Source: Prorocentrum cordatum
Lineage: Eukaryota; Sar; Dinophyceae; Prorocentrales; Prorocentraceae
NCBI GenBank assembly: GCA_963575745.1
Contig: CAUYUJ010017903.1
Location: forward strand, 15,001-79,000
DNA length: 64,000 nt
Direction of reading: 5' to 3'
The notes under the pieces were generated by a model. That model was not told the DNA's origin. It saw only the letters and a list, made by a program, of their open reading frames with translations, and did not search any database. Shown piece by piece: positions 1-10,085 of this stretch (the first letter of the stretch is position 1; the number at the start of each line of letters is the position of its first letter). The translations under genes and the position numbers were made by a program.

Positions 1-389
1 GTCGCTGGGGCCCTCTCGGGGCGAGCAGCGCGCGTCGCGCGAACTCCGCGCTGCGCTCTGTCCAGCGCCTCGCTCGCCCGTCGTCGCTCCGCCCGGCGGC
101 CAGAACCATGCGCGCTATCAGTTAGCCAGCAAGCAATCTCTGTTCCACAGCGTACGAAGCATGCGCGTCACTGTGACCCCTTCGGGGCGACCTGCGCGCG
201 TCGCGAGGGCTCCGCCTTGCGCTGCGCCCGCAGCCTCGGACTTTGGAGTGCGCGGGCAAAGGAAAAGGAAAAAGGAGTGGAGGAAACGGGCGCGATCCTC
301 GTGTGGGGCGTGCCGACATGGTCGTCGCGGCGCGCGGGCGCTGCCGTCGGGGTTCCCAGGGAAGCCCCCTGCAGAGGCTACGCCACACA
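1..389. repeat. 0.38-kb dispersed repeat, copy 1 (cut by window start)
   Basis: This stretch matches 7,325-7,706 over almost its whole length. Shared blocks include CGACCTGCGCGCGTCGCG, GCGCTGCGCCCGCAGCC, GTGCGCGGGCAAAG, GGGCGCGATCCTCG and GCGCGCGGGCG. The two copies lie on the same strand and bracket the first group of satellite arrays. No protein family is recognisable in either strand. Confidence 0.8.
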
Positions 390-498
390 ATTCGGCACAC
401 CTTCATACGGTTCGTGGCCCCATAGGGAACGCCACCGAAGAAGATATTCACAATTGCGGTACTCACAACTGCATATGGTTGGGTCCTTCGCCAGGATA
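390..498 (+). repeat. Orphan tail module of an array-bearing repeat element
   Basis: A last partial satellite unit (CGTGGCCCCATAGGGA, CACCGAAG) is followed by the conserved tail: GAAGATATTCACAATTGCGG, then CATATGGTTGGGTCCTTCGC and CAGGATAATTT. The same tail follows the arrays ending at 2,540, 5,815, 12,478 and 16,795. Its matching head is not in the window. Confidence 0.8.
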
Positions 499-524
499 AT
501 TTGACCTCTTTAGGTGTATTTTTT

Positions 525-640
525 CCCAACCATCCTGTGGTGTTGGGTCCTCGTTTTGAAGAGACGGTGCCCCGCGTTCCTCCTTCCTCCTCCTCCCCCT
601 CCTCCCTCCTCCCCCTCCTTGCCTCTGCTCTCGGCACACC
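525..640 (+). repeat. Head module of array-bearing element 1 plus pyrimidine tract
   Basis: The head starts with TTTCCCAACCATCCTGTGG, then TGTTGGGTCCTCGTTTTG, AAGAGACGG and CCCCGCGTTCC, and runs into (TCC)n. CCCAAC and GTTGGG can pair across an 11-nt loop. The same head precedes the arrays at 3.9, 5.9, 10.0, 16.3 and 32.7 kb, always immediately upstream and on the same strand. Confidence 0.85.
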
Positions 641-2540
641 TCTCACGCGTTTCGTAGCCCCACAGGGAGCTCCACCGAAGGCCCCAGTGGGGGTGTTCGC
701 ATGCGGTTCCCCCACCCAGGGCAGCGTTTCGTGGCCCCATAGGGAGCTCCACCGAAGGCCCCAGTGGGGGTGTTCGCATGCGGTTCCCCCACCCAGGGCA
801 GCGCTGCGTGGCCCCATAGGGAGCTCCACCGAGGCCCAGTGGGGGTGTTCGCATTGCGGTTCCCCCACCCAGGGCAGCGTTTCGTGGCCCCATAGGGAGC
901 TCCACCGAAGGCCCCAGTGGGGGTGTTCGCATGCGGTTCCCCCACCCAGGGCAGCGTTTCGTAGCCCCATAGGGAGCTCCACCGAAGGCCCCAGTGGGTG
1001 TGTTCGCATGCGGTTCCCCCACCCAGGGCAGCGTTTCGTGGCCCCATAGGGAGCTCCACCGAAGGCCCCAGTGGGGGTGTTCGCATGCGGTTCCCCCACC
1101 CAGGGCAGCGTTTCGGAGCCCCATAGGGAGCTCCACCGAAGGCCCCAGTGGGGGTGTTCGCATGCGGTTCCCCCACCCAGGGCAGCGTTTCGTGGCCCCA
1201 TAGGGAGCTCCACCGAAGGCCCCAGTGGGGGTGTTCGCATGCGGTTCCCCCACCCAGGACAGGTTTCGGAGCCCCATAGGAGCTTCACCGATGACCGATG
1301 CTCCCAGTGGGTGGTGCCGCGCATGCGGTTCCCCCACCCAGACGGCAGCGTTTTCGTTGGCACATAGGGAGCTCCACCGAAGGCCCCAGTGGGGGTGTCC
1401 ACATGCGGTTCCCCCACCCAGGGCTGCGTTTCGTAGCCCCATAGGGAGCTCCACCGAAGGCCCCAGTGGGGGTGTTCGCATGCGGTTTCCCCACCCAGGG
1501 CAGCGTTTCGTGGCCCCATAGGGAGCTCCACCGAAGGCCCCAGTGGGGGTGTTCGCATGCGGTTCCCCCACCCAGGGCAGCGTTTCGTGGCCCCATAGGG
1601 AGCTCCACCGAAGGCCCCAGTGGGGGTGTTCGCATGCGGTTCCCCACCCAGGGCAGCGTTTCGTGGCCCCATAGGGAGCTCCACCGAAGGCCCCAGTGGG
1701 GGTGTCCACATGCGTTTCCCCCACCCAGGGCAGCGTTTCGTGGCCCCATAGGGAGCTCCACCGAAGGCCCCAGTGGGGGTGTCCACATGCGGTTCCCCCA
1801 CCCAGGGCAGCGTTTCGTGGCCCCATAGGGAGCTCCACCGAAGGCCCCAGTGGGGGTGTCCACATGCGGTTCCCCCACCCAGGGCAGCGTTTCGGGGCCC
1901 CATAGGGAGCTCCACCGAAGGCCCCAGTGGGGGTGTCCACATGCGGTTCCCCCACCCAGGGCAGCGTTTCGTGGCCCCATAGGGAGCTCCACCGAAGGCC
2001 CCAGTGGGGGTGTTCGCATGCGGTTCCCCCACCCAGGGCAGCGTTTCGTAGCCCCATAGGGAGCTCCACCGAAGGCCCCAGCGGGGGTGTTCGCATGCGG
2101 TTCCCCCACCCAGGGCAGCGCTTCGTGGCCCCATAGGGAGCTCCACCGAAGGCCCCAGTGGCTGCTCTCGCATGCGGTTCCCCCACCCAGGGCAGCGTTT
2201 CGTGGCCCCATAGGGAGCTCCACCGGAGGGCCCAGTGGCTGCTCTCGCATGCGGTTCCCCCACCCAGGGCAGCGCTTCGTGGCCCCATGGGGAGCTCCAC
2301 CGAAAGCCCCCGTGGCGCAGTTCGCATGCGCTTCCCCCACCCAGGGCAGCGTTTCGTGGCACCATAGGGGGCTCCACCGAAGGCCCCAGTGGCGCAGTTC
2401 GCATGCGGTTCCCCCACCCAGGGCAGCGTTTCGTAGCCCCATAGGGAGCTCCACCGAAGGCCCGCCCCGGTGGCGCAGTCCGCCTGCGGTTCCCCCATCC
2501 AAGGCAGCGCTTCGTGGCCCCATATGGAGCCCCACCGAAA
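641..2540 (+). repeat. 77-bp tandem array, about 25 units (array A)
   Basis: Units repeat every 77 bp, for example near 994/1,071 and 1,696/1,773/1,850/1,927. Each has a conserved core (GTGGCCCCATAGGGAGCTCC, ACCGAAGGCCCCAGTG), a variable four to ten bases, GCATGCGG, and a spacer ending CCCACCCAGGGCAG. Variants cluster: GTGTTCGCATGCGG units at both ends, GTGTCCACATGCGG in the middle, and CTGCTCTCGCATGCGG and CGCAGTTCGCATGCGG near 2.2-2.5 kb, which fits local duplication. Because 77 is not a multiple of three and the minus strand of a unit lacks stops in all frames, very long minus-strand ORFs run through it; these are not called as genes. Confidence 0.95.
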
Positions 2541-2598
2541 GCGGCACCCACAACGCGTTACCAACAATTGCTTATGGTTGGGTCTTTCACCAGGGTTT
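2541..2598 (+). repeat. Tail module of array-bearing element 1 (diverged)
   Basis: GCGGCACCCACAACGCG, ACCAACAATTGCTTATGG and TTGGGTCTTTCACCAGG match the tail consensus with several changes. It closes the element opened at 525. Confidence 0.7.
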
Positions 2599-2645
<47 letters not shown>

Positions 2646-2654
2646 TTTTTTTTT

Positions 2655-2719
<65 letters not shown>
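2599..2719. repeat. Poly-T tract of about 120 bases
   Basis: Almost pure T with two isolated A residues (near 2,644 and 2,656). It interrupts the tail module: a second TTCGCCA...CAGGATAATTTGA fragment resumes right after it. This could be a poly-A tail of a retroposed sequence read from the other strand, or slippage in a T run; the exact length is unreliable in sequencing. Confidence 0.8.
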
Positions 2720-2720
<1 letters not shown>

Positions 2721-2766
2721 GTTTGGGTTCTTTCGCCAAAAAATCAGGATAATTTGATTTCTCGTC

Positions 2767-2796
2767 GAGAATCCCCCTGTAGGGGGACACGCCCGA
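2767..2796 (+). repeat. Orphan right end of a TCGGGC MITE
   Basis: GAATCCCCCTGTAGGGGGAC followed by ACGCCCGA matches the right terminal repeat of the elements at 14,581, 17,902 and 18,201. No left end is visible upstream, so this copy was truncated, perhaps by the event that left the poly-T tract. Confidence 0.6.
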
Positions 2797-2924
2797 CATA
2801 ACCCGAGGCGGGTGCGAGGGGGGCCCCGCTCGAGCTGGGAGGGCAGGCGGCGAGAGGGTGCAGAGAGCCCGCCGCGCGGGCCCCCACTAAGAGGAGGAGG
2901 GGGGGGGGGGAATCCGCCCTCTCT
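2797..2924. other. No feature recognised
   Basis: GC-rich sequence with a G run at about 2,898-2,909. No coding or repeat family recognised. Confidence 0.5.
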
Positions 2925-3105
2925 CTCGGAGGTGGATGGACCTCTTGCCCTGACACGTCGACTATTAAGGGAGTGGCCGTTTTCGGCTCGCGGAGGGCGC
3001 CGCGGCCGCCCTTTTTTGCGGGTCCAGGTCCGTCGGTTTCGGCCCCAGGCCGTTCTCACCAAGGGGAGGTTTGCCAAAGGGAGGTTTGTCCACCGCCGAT
3101 TCTCG
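2925..3105 (+). repeat. Dispersed repeat, copy 1 (partner at 27,400-27,570)
   Basis: Shares blocks with 27.4 kb in the same order: CCTGACACGTCGA, GCGGGTCCAGGTCCGTCG, CCCAGGCCGTT, AAGGGGAGGT and AAAGGGAGGTTTGTCCACC. The paired copy is followed by a MITE half; this one is not. No protein is recognised. Confidence 0.75.
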
Positions 3106-3549
3106 CCTTGCCCGGGACAGTGAGACCCATGGGATGGGCATCCCGACGAAATCGCACGTGGGGGGACGTGGCGGGCACGGGAGGAGAAGCGGAAGTGGGG
3201 GCGATCGAGATGCGGCTGCACGTGAGAGTGACTTCGACCGGAGTGACCTCTAGCGCGGGCGTATAATGGGGCCTCCCGATCGCTGAAGGCGATGCGACAG
3301 CAGCGGCTTACGCGCCCGGTGGTGTCCCCAAATGGTCCCCCTTCAGACGCGCACCAAAGGCCGCTCTTGCGTGTAGCCGAGAGATGGGCACGGGAAGAAG
3401 GGGTGCAAGAACCGACTGCACGTCCGGCTTCTTTTTGTGCACAGGGCTCGTGGTCGGCGCCGCCGCTTGCGTGGCCCCTTCGAGACAGAAGGCCGCCTTC
3501 CCAACAGGCGGCCGCTGTCGGTGTTGAGCAACATTCGCTGTTGGGCATC
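3106..3549. other. No feature recognised
   Basis: Mixed GC-rich sequence. Open frames exist on both strands but show no recognisable domain or composition change. Confidence 0.5.
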
Positions 3550-3715
3550 GTATCCATTGATGGGCCTGTTTTCCAAAACCACCATACGTTGGACGGGGGA
3601 AAGGAGGTGGAGGACGAGGAGGACGAAGAGGAAGAGGAGGAGGGGAGGAGGAGGAGGAGGAGGACCCCCTCTCCCCTCCAAGTTGTGGTGGTGGCGGTGG
3701 AAGACAGGCCCAGGC
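3550..3715. mobile_element. Foldback element, copy 1, with (GGA)n interior
   Basis: The left arm (ATTGATGGGCCTGTTTTCCA, CCACCATACGTTGGA) is the inverted complement of the right arm (TCCAAGTTGTGGTGGTGG, CGGTGGAAGACAGGCCC). Between them is (GAG/GAC)n. A closer-matching inverted pair of the same family sits at 43,525-43,698. Arms of about 40 bp around a microsatellite fit a non-autonomous foldback element; no ORF is present. Confidence 0.7.
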
Positions 3716-3867
3716 TGTGCCAAGGGCAGGGGCGAGAAGCGAGACGGGGGCGGACTGCAGCAAGGCCCGCGGCCCCTCGTGTGGCCCTGGCACGCTTCTC
3801 TCCCGGCCCGTCCGCCGCAGCGCGTGGGTGCAGCTCTCGAAGCAGAAGAGAACCAGCCCAGACAATG
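3716..3867. other. No feature recognised
   Basis: Short GC-rich spacer between the foldback element and the next array-bearing element. Confidence 0.4.
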
Positions 3868-4035
3868 TTTTGGGTTTTTTTCCCAACCAACCTGTGTTGT
3901 TGGGTCCTCGTTTGAAAGAGACGGTCCCCGCGTTCCTCCTTCCTCCCGCTTCCTCCCCCTCCTCCTCCCTCCTCCCACCATCATCATCGTCATCATCATC
4001 ATCGTCGTCATCATCACCGTCATCACCATAATCCC
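3868..4035 (+). repeat. Head module of array-bearing element 2 plus pyrimidine and ATC tracts
   Basis: TTTTTTCCCAACCAACCTGT, GTTGTTGGGTCCTCG and AAGAGACGG match the head consensus, with a changed loop. It is followed by (TCC)n and then (ATC)n at 3,978-4,030. Confidence 0.85.
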
Positions 4036-5815
4036 GCACACCAATTTCGGCACACCCCTCACACGTTTCGTGGCCCCATAGGGAGCCCCGCCGAGGGTCC
4101 CAGTGGGTGTGCCCGCATGCGTCCCGCACACCCATTTCGGCACACCCCTCACACGCTTCGTGGCCCCATAGGGAGCTCCACCTAAGGTCCCAGTGGGTGT
4201 ACCCGCATGCGTCCCGCGCACCAATTTCGGCACACCCCTCACACGTTTCGTGGCCCCATGGGGAGCTCCACCGAAAGTCCCAGTGGGTGTGCCCGCATGC
4301 GTCCCGCACACCCATTTCGGCACACCCCTCACACGTTTCGTGGCCCCATAGGGAGCCACACCGAAGGTCCCAGTGGGTGTGCCCGCATGCGTCCCGTCAC
4401 CCATGTCGGCACACCCCTCATCACGCTTCGTGGCCCCAGGGGGAGCTCCACCGAAGGTCCCAGGTCCCAGTGGGTGCGACCGCATGCGTCCCGCAACGCC
4501 CATGTCGGCACAACCCCTCACACGTATCGTGGCCCCATAAGGAGCCTCACCGAAGGTCCCAGTGAGGGTTGTGCCCGCATGCGTCACCCACACCCATTTC
4601 GGCACACCCCTCACACGTATCGTGGCCCCATAGGGAGCTCCACCGAAGGCCCCAGTGCCCGCGCCCGCATGCGTCACCCACACCCAATTCGGCACACCCC
4701 TCACACGCTTCGTGGCTCCATAGGGAGCTCCACCGAAGGCCCCAGTGCCCGCGCCCGCATGCGTCACCCACCCCCATGTCGGCACACCCCTCACACGCTT
4801 CGTGGCTCCATAGGGAGCTCCACCGAAGGCCCCAGTGGGGGGCCCGCATGCGTCCGCACACCTCATTTCGGCACAACCCTCACACGCTTCGTGGCCCACT
4901 GGGGAGCCTCCACCGAAGGTCCCAAGTGGGGTTGCCCGCATGCGTCCCGCACACACCATTAGTACACCCCTACACGATTTCGTGCGCTCCATGTCAGGGA
5001 GCGCCACCCGAAGGTCCCCAGTCAGCGTCCCGCACACCCATTTCGCACACTTTCGAACGTTTCGTTGGCCCCATAGGGAGCTCCTACCAATGTCCACCGG
5101 GTGTGCCCGCATGCGATCACCGCCACACCATTTCGGCACGCCCCTCACCCGTTTCGTGGCCCCCATAGGGAGCCTCCACCCCGAAGCGTAAGTGGGTGTG
5201 CCCGCATGCGTCCCGCACACACATTTCGGCACACCCCTCACACGTTTCGTGGCCCCATGGGGAGCCCCACCGAAGGTCCCAGTGGGTGTGCCCGCATGCG
5301 TCCCGCACACCCATTTCGACACACCCCTCACACGTTTCGTGGCCCCATGGGGAGCTCCACCAAAGGTCCCAGTGAGTGTGCCCGCATGCGCCCCGCACAC
5401 CCATTTCGGCACACCCCTCACATGTTCCGTGGCCCCATGGGGAGCTCCACCGAAGGTCCCAGTGGGTGTGCCCGCATGCGTCCCGCACGCCCATTTCGGC
5501 ATACCCCTCACACGTTTCGTGGCCCTATACTCAGCGCCGCCGAAGGTCACAGTGGGTGTGCCCGCATGCGTCCCGCACACCCATTTCGGCACACCCCTCA
5601 CACGTTTCGTGGCCCCATGGGGAGCTCCACCGAAGGTCCCAGTGGGTGTGCCCGCATGCGTCCCGCACACCCATTTCGGCACACCCCTCACACGTTTCGT
5701 GGCCTCATAGGGAGCTCCACCGAAATTCCCAGTGGGTGTGCCCGCATGCGTCCCGCACACCCATGTCGGCACACCCCTCGCACGTTTCGTGGCCCCATAG
5801 GGAGCGGCACCGAAG
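4036..5815 (+). repeat. 90-bp tandem array, about 20 units (array B)
   Basis: The core is the same as in the 77-bp array (CGTGGCCCCATAGGGAGC, CACCGAAGGTCCCAGTG, GCATGCGTC), but the rest of the unit is CCGCACACCCATTTCGG plus CACACCCCTCACACG, giving 90 bp. Units near 4.7-5.1 kb are more diverged, with small indels, than those at 5.2-5.8 kb, as expected if homogenisation is local. The 90-bp period preserves reading frame, so the minus strand shows a 30-residue repeat containing GGAPYGATKRVRGVPKW. Confidence 0.95.
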
Positions 5816-5870
5816 AAGATATTCACAATGGCGGTATTCACAACTGCATATGGTTGGGCCCTTCGCCAGG
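5811..5870 (+). repeat. Tail module of array-bearing element 2
   Basis: GAAGAAGATATTCACAATGG, CGGTATTCACAACTGC and ATATGGTTGGGCCCTTCGCC match the tail consensus. It ends about 7 bp before the next head module, so elements 2 and 3 abut. Confidence 0.85.
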
Positions 5871-5876
5871 TTACTT

Positions 5877-6040
5877 TTTTTCCCAACCATCCTGTGGTGT
5901 TGGGTCCTCGTTTTGAAGAGACGTCGCCCCGCGTTCCTTCCTTCCCGCTGCCCCCTCCCTCCTCCCATCTTCATCATCATCGTCATCATCCCCATCATCG
6001 TCATCGTCATCCTCATCTGTCGTCATCATCATTATCACCA
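5877..6040 (+). repeat. Head module of array-bearing element 3 plus pyrimidine and ATC tracts
   Basis: TTCCCAACCATCCTGTGGTG and TTGGGTCCTCGTTTTGAAG match the head at 525 almost perfectly. (TCC)n and (ATC)n follow, as in element 2. Confidence 0.85.
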
Positions 6041-7265
6041 CCCATGTCGGCACACCCCTCACACGTTTCGTGACCCCATAGGGAGCTCCACCGAAGGTCC
6101 CAGTGCGTGTGCCCGCATGCGTCCCGAACACTCATTTCGGCACACCCCTCACACGCTTCGTGGCCCCATAGGGAGCTCCACCGAAGGTCCCAGTGGGTGT
6201 GCCCGCATGCGTCCCCGCGACCCATTTTGAGTTTCGGCACACTGCCTCAATCACCGTTTCGGTGGCCCCATAGGGGTGCTCACCGAAGTCCCAGTGGGTG
6301 TGCCCGCATGCGTCCCGCACACCCATTTCGGCACACCCCTCACACGCTTCGTGGCCCCATAGGAATCTCCACCGAAGGTCCCAGTGGGTGTGCCTGCATG
6401 CGTCCCGCACACCCATTTCGGCACACCCCTCACACGTTTCGTGGCCCCGTAGGGAGCTCCACCGGAGGTCCCAGTGGGTGTGCCCGCATGCGTCCCGCAC
6501 ACCCATTTCGGCACACCCCTCACACGCTTCGTGGCCCCATAGGAATCTCCACCGAAGGTCCCAGTGGGTGTGCCTGCATGCGTCCCGCACACCCATTTCG
6601 GCACACCCCTCACACGTTTCGTGGCCCCGTAGGGAGCTCCACCGGAGGTCCCAGTGGGTGTGCCCGCATGCGTCCCGCACACCCATTTCGGCATCACCCC
6701 TCACACGTTTTTCCTTGCCCTCATATGGAGCTCCACCGAAGGTCTCATTGGGTGTGCCCCGCTGCGCACGCATCAGCCATGTTCGGCCCACCCCTCACAC
6801 GTTTCGGTGCCCCATAGGAGCTCCACCGAAGGTCCCAGTGGGTGTGCCCGCATGCGTGTTCCGCACACCCATTTCAGGCAACACCCCTCATACGTTTCGT
6901 GGCCCCATAGGGAGCTCCACCGAAGGTCCCAGTGGGTGTGCCCGCATGCGTCCCGCACACCCATTTCGGCACATCCCTCACACGTTTCGTGGCCCCATCG
7001 GGGGCTCCACCGAAGGTCCCAGTGGGTGTGCCCGCATGCGTCCCGCACACACATGTCGTCCCACCCCTCACACGTTTCGTGGCCCCATAGGGAGCTCCCC
7101 CGAAGGTCTCAGTGGGTGTGCCCGCATGCGTCCCGCACACCCATTCCGGCACATCCCTCACACGTTTCGTGGCCCCATAGGGAGCTCCACCGAAGGTCCC
7201 CGTGGCGCAGTCCACATGCGTCTCCTTTGCCCAGTACAGCGTTACGTGGCCCCATATGGAGCCCA
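6041..7265 (+). repeat. 90-bp tandem array, about 13 units (array B2)
   Basis: Same unit as array B. Positions 6,301-6,480 and 6,481-6,660 are identical over all 180 bases, a two-unit block duplicated recently. The last unit (CGTGGCGCAGTCCACATG) is of a different type, and the expected tail module is missing: the array runs directly into the 0.38-kb dispersed repeat at about 7,277. Confidence 0.95.
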
Positions 7266-7276
7266 CCGCAGGTCCC

Positions 7277-7706
7277 AGCCAGCCAGCTAGCTCTCTTTGC
7301 TCCGCGCAGCGGGCGACCCGCGCGCGTCGATGGGACTCCTCCGGGGCGACCTGCGCGCGTCGCGGGGGCTCCGTGCTGCGTTCCGCCCAGCGCCTCGCTC
7401 GCCCGTCGTCGCTCTGCCCAGCGGCAAGAGCCTTGCCCGCTATCAGCCAGCCAGCTAGCTCTCTTTGCTCCGCGCAGTGGACGACCCGCGCGCGTCGCTG
7501 GGACCCCTCCGGGGCGACCTGCGCGCGTCGCGGGAACTCCGCGCTGCGCTGCGCCCGCAGCCTTGGAGTTTTGAGTGCGCGGGCAAAGAGGGAGTAAAGG
7601 AAGGGGAGGAAGCGGGCGCGATCCTCGCGGGGGGGCGCGCCGACATTGGCGTCGCGGCGCGCGGGCGATGCCGTCGGGGAGTCCCGGGGAAGCTCCTTGC
7701 GGCGGC
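7277..7706. repeat. 0.38-kb dispersed repeat, copy 2, with partial tandem duplication
   Basis: Matches 1-389. Within it, CAGCCAGCCAGCTAGCTCTC and TTTGCTCCGCGCAG occur twice (about 7,277 and 7,446), each followed by CGACCTGCGCGCGTCGCG, so the first ~165 bp are tandemly repeated. Confidence 0.8.
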
Positions 7707-7949
7707 CACGCCCCGCGTCACGAGTATTCAGAGGCAGTCGTTGTCAAACTATTGGCATTCATACACATTTGCACCACGCTTTGTCATATTCGCCTTCATG
7801 CACGTAGACTCGCTCGCACGCAGATCATTCACAGTCAGACGCACGCGCGCAGATTCACCCGCGCTCAGTCTCCCTACGTACTCAGATCAATCGTTTTCGT
7901 TCACTTTTTGTACCACGCCACTCATGTCGGCACGCCCCTAGCACGGTTC
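7707..7949. other. No feature recognised
   Basis: AT-richer than the flanks, with several CGCAC and CACGC words. No domain or repeat recognised. Confidence 0.4.
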
Positions 7950-8037
7950 GTTGCCTCATAGGGATCGCCACCGAAAAAATGAATCACTATTGCGGTACTC
8001 GCACCTGCATATGGTTGGGTCCCTCGTCAGGCTAATT
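7925..8037 (+). repeat. Orphan final satellite unit and tail module
   Basis: GTCGGCACGCCCCTAGCACG and TTCGTTGCCTCATAGGGA are a diverged 90-bp unit. TATTGCGGTACTCGCACC and GCATATGGTTGGGTCCCTCG are the tail. No head lies upstream, so the copy is truncated or was displaced from element 3. Confidence 0.7.
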
Positions 8038-8039
8038 TT

Positions 8040-8070
8040 TTTTCTCTCTCTCTCTCTCTCTCTCTCTCCC
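8040..8070. repeat. (TC)n microsatellite
   Basis: Uninterrupted TC repeat directly after the tail module. Confidence 0.9.
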
Positions 8071-8129
8071 TCTATCGGGAGCTCCTGGACGGAGTGGTGC
8101 CCGCTGCCAGCGGTGTTGCCATGGTGTCG

Positions 8130-9120
8130 CCGACAAGGATGACGACGGCATCGATCCTGCTTGCGATGATGATTGCGACGACGACGAAGACGACGACGAT
8201 GCTGCTGCTGATGATGATGGTGATGCTGAGGATGCTGCTGCTGATGATGGTGATAATGAGGATGATGATAATGATGTTGTTGATGATGATGATGGTGATG
8301 ATGTTGCTGATGGTGGTGGTGATAGTTATGATTATGCTGATGCTGCTGGTGATGATGCTGATGGTGATCATGATGTTGCTGATGATGATGCTTATGATGA
8401 TGATGATGATGACGATGATGATGATGATGATGATGATTATGATTATGATGATGATGGTGATGATGATGGCGATGATGATGCTGGCGATGGTGCGGCTGAT
8501 TACGATTATACTTATGATGTTGATGGTGGTGCTTCTGCTGCTGTTGATGATGATGGTGATGATGACGACGGTCATGGTGATAATTCGGATGATGATGTTG
8601 TTGCTGTTGATGATGCGGATGATGATCATGAGGAGTGGGTTGTTGATGATGAGGATGAACACGATGTAGAGGATGCCGATGATGGCAATGATGACGAGGC
8701 TGATGATGAGTATATTTTGTTGTTGATGTTGCAGATGATGATGATGGTGTTGGTGAGGGCGATGGTTATGTGGATGGTGATGATGCGGATGATGATGTTG
8801 ATGTTGATGCCCTTGTCGAGGATGATATTGATGATGATCATGCTGATGAGTTTGATTGTAATGCCCATGGCTATGATAACTATGATGATCGTGATGGTCT
8901 TGCCCATGTCAATGATGATGGTACTAGTGATGGAGATGTGACCGCGACGATGCATTTCATGATGCCGATGCTGATGACTGTGAATACGACGATCTGGATA
9001 TTGTGGCAATGATAACGATGATGGTGACGATTCTGATGTTGATGCTGAGCAGGATGATCATGGCGGCGACGATGATGACGAGGACGTTCTTGATGATGAC
9101 AGTGATGGTTCCATGAGGAC
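8130..9120. repeat. GAT-rich trinucleotide tract of about 1 kb
   Basis: GATGATGAT with interspersed GCT, GGT, GTT and TAT triplets. All frames stay open over long stretches (poly-Met, poly-Asp or poly-Ile/Thr), but the Asp frame shifts phase between the first and second halves. That argues against an acidic protein and for an expanded microsatellite. Confidence 0.85.
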
Positions 9121-9123
9121 ACG

Positions 9124-9178
9124 CATCAGCGGCATCAGCAGCGTCAGCGGCGTCAGCGGCGTCAGCGGCGTCAGCTGC
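9124..9178. repeat. 9-bp tandem repeat (GGCGTCAGC)
   Basis: About six units of GGCATCAGC or GGCGTCAGC follow directly on the GAT tract. Confidence 0.8.
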
Positions 9179-9309
9179 ACCAGTGGTGGCAGCGGCATCA
9201 GCGGGAGCACCGCGGCATTTCGACCACAGATCCGTCGGTCCGGTTTTCCCCGATGCGTGGACGCGCGGAGGCGTGGACCATTTCCTTAGGGCCGTTTTTT
9301 CTCCCAGTG

Positions 9310-9487
9310 TACCGTGGGGGCCCATGCCAAGAAACACTCTGCTTGCCTCCAGGATGCTCTGGGTTTCTTGTGTTTTCGATGGTTATGCAGGAGCGCGCGA
9401 CGTTCCCACACCAAAGATCGATGGAAGTCCTGGGTCTCAGGGTTGGGTTTCTTGTGGAAGGTTTCTTGTAGTCGAGCCCGTACTGTA
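9310..9487 (+). mobile_element. CAGT-type MITE, copy 1, flanked by TA
   Basis: The ends are TA-CCGTGGGGGCCCATGCC and GTCGAGCCCGTACTG-TA. Internal conserved blocks are AAGAAACACTCTGCTTGCC, TTCCCACACCAAAGATCG and GGAAGGTTTCTTGT. Terminal repeats ending in CAGT with a TA duplication are the hallmark of Tc1/mariner-type elements. There is no coding capacity in 174 bp. Four more copies lie at 22,365, 25,502 (inverted), 27,871 and 31,487. Confidence 0.8.
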
Positions 9488-9777
9488 GGGCAAGTTTTTC
9501 TCCCCGAGTAGTTTTTTGTTCGACGACGTATGCGTGACCCGGGCCTGGCGGGGAAGGCATACGCACCAATCCTGGACACAGTAACGACCTGGCCAGGATC
9601 AGCCCAGACATTCGGCGCTCCACTTTGTTCGATGCATGGGCTTCGCGTGCTGCGGGTGCGATACACAGGGGAGGCAGCGAGGGCTGCAGAAAGGAGCCCT
9701 TCAGGGCCCCAGAGGAGGCTTTTAGGGCCCCAGAAGTGCGCATTCATTTTTCGAAGAAGAGGAAACGACATCCACAT
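9488..9777. other. No feature recognised
   Basis: Mixed sequence between two MITE copies; no coding or repeat family recognised. Confidence 0.4.
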
Positions 9778-9872
9778 AAACTATTGGCGCTCCTCGCGGA
9801 GTTCTTGGATCCGCGCTGGTCTCCCCTGGCAGCGCCTCCGGCGGCGCCCCTGGCGCGCTCATGCGCAGACAA
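9778..9872 (+). mobile_element. Left half of an AAACT-type palindromic MITE
   Basis: AAACTATTGGCGCTCCTCGC, GGATCCGCGCTGG and the loop GGCGCCTCCGGCGGCGCC match the complete copies at 15,466 and 60,988. The right arm is absent. Confidence 0.6.
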
Positions 9873-9974
9873 CATCCCTACTGGGCCGGCGTTTCGCCCC
9901 CGAGTCGTTCTGTCGACGTTTCTGGGGGCCCGTGCCCCCCGGAGCGCCAAGTTTCGCCAGAAGCCAGCCGCTCC

Positions 9975-10085
9975 AATTTTTCCCAACTATCCTGTGGTGT
10001 TGGGTCCTCGTTTTGAATAGATGGTGCGCCGCGTTCCCGCCTCCTCCTTCCTCCTCTCCTCCTCCTCCTCCCCCTCCTCCTCCCT
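9975..10085 (+). repeat. Head module of array-bearing element 4 plus pyrimidine tract
   Basis: TTTTTCCCAACTATCCTGTG and GTGTTGGGTCCTCGTTTTG followed by (TCC)n match the head consensus. Confidence 0.85.

Noticed and set aside
122-5886. Minus-strand open frames of 809, 1,126 and 847 codons across the satellite arrays
   Set aside because: They repeat the satellite unit, cross heads, tails and the poly-T tract, and are open in several frames at once. Nothing but composition supports them.
8130-9120. Acidic poly-Asp or poly-Met protein in the GAT tract
   Set aside because: The Asp frame shifts phase halfway, and all frames are open because of the triplet repeat.
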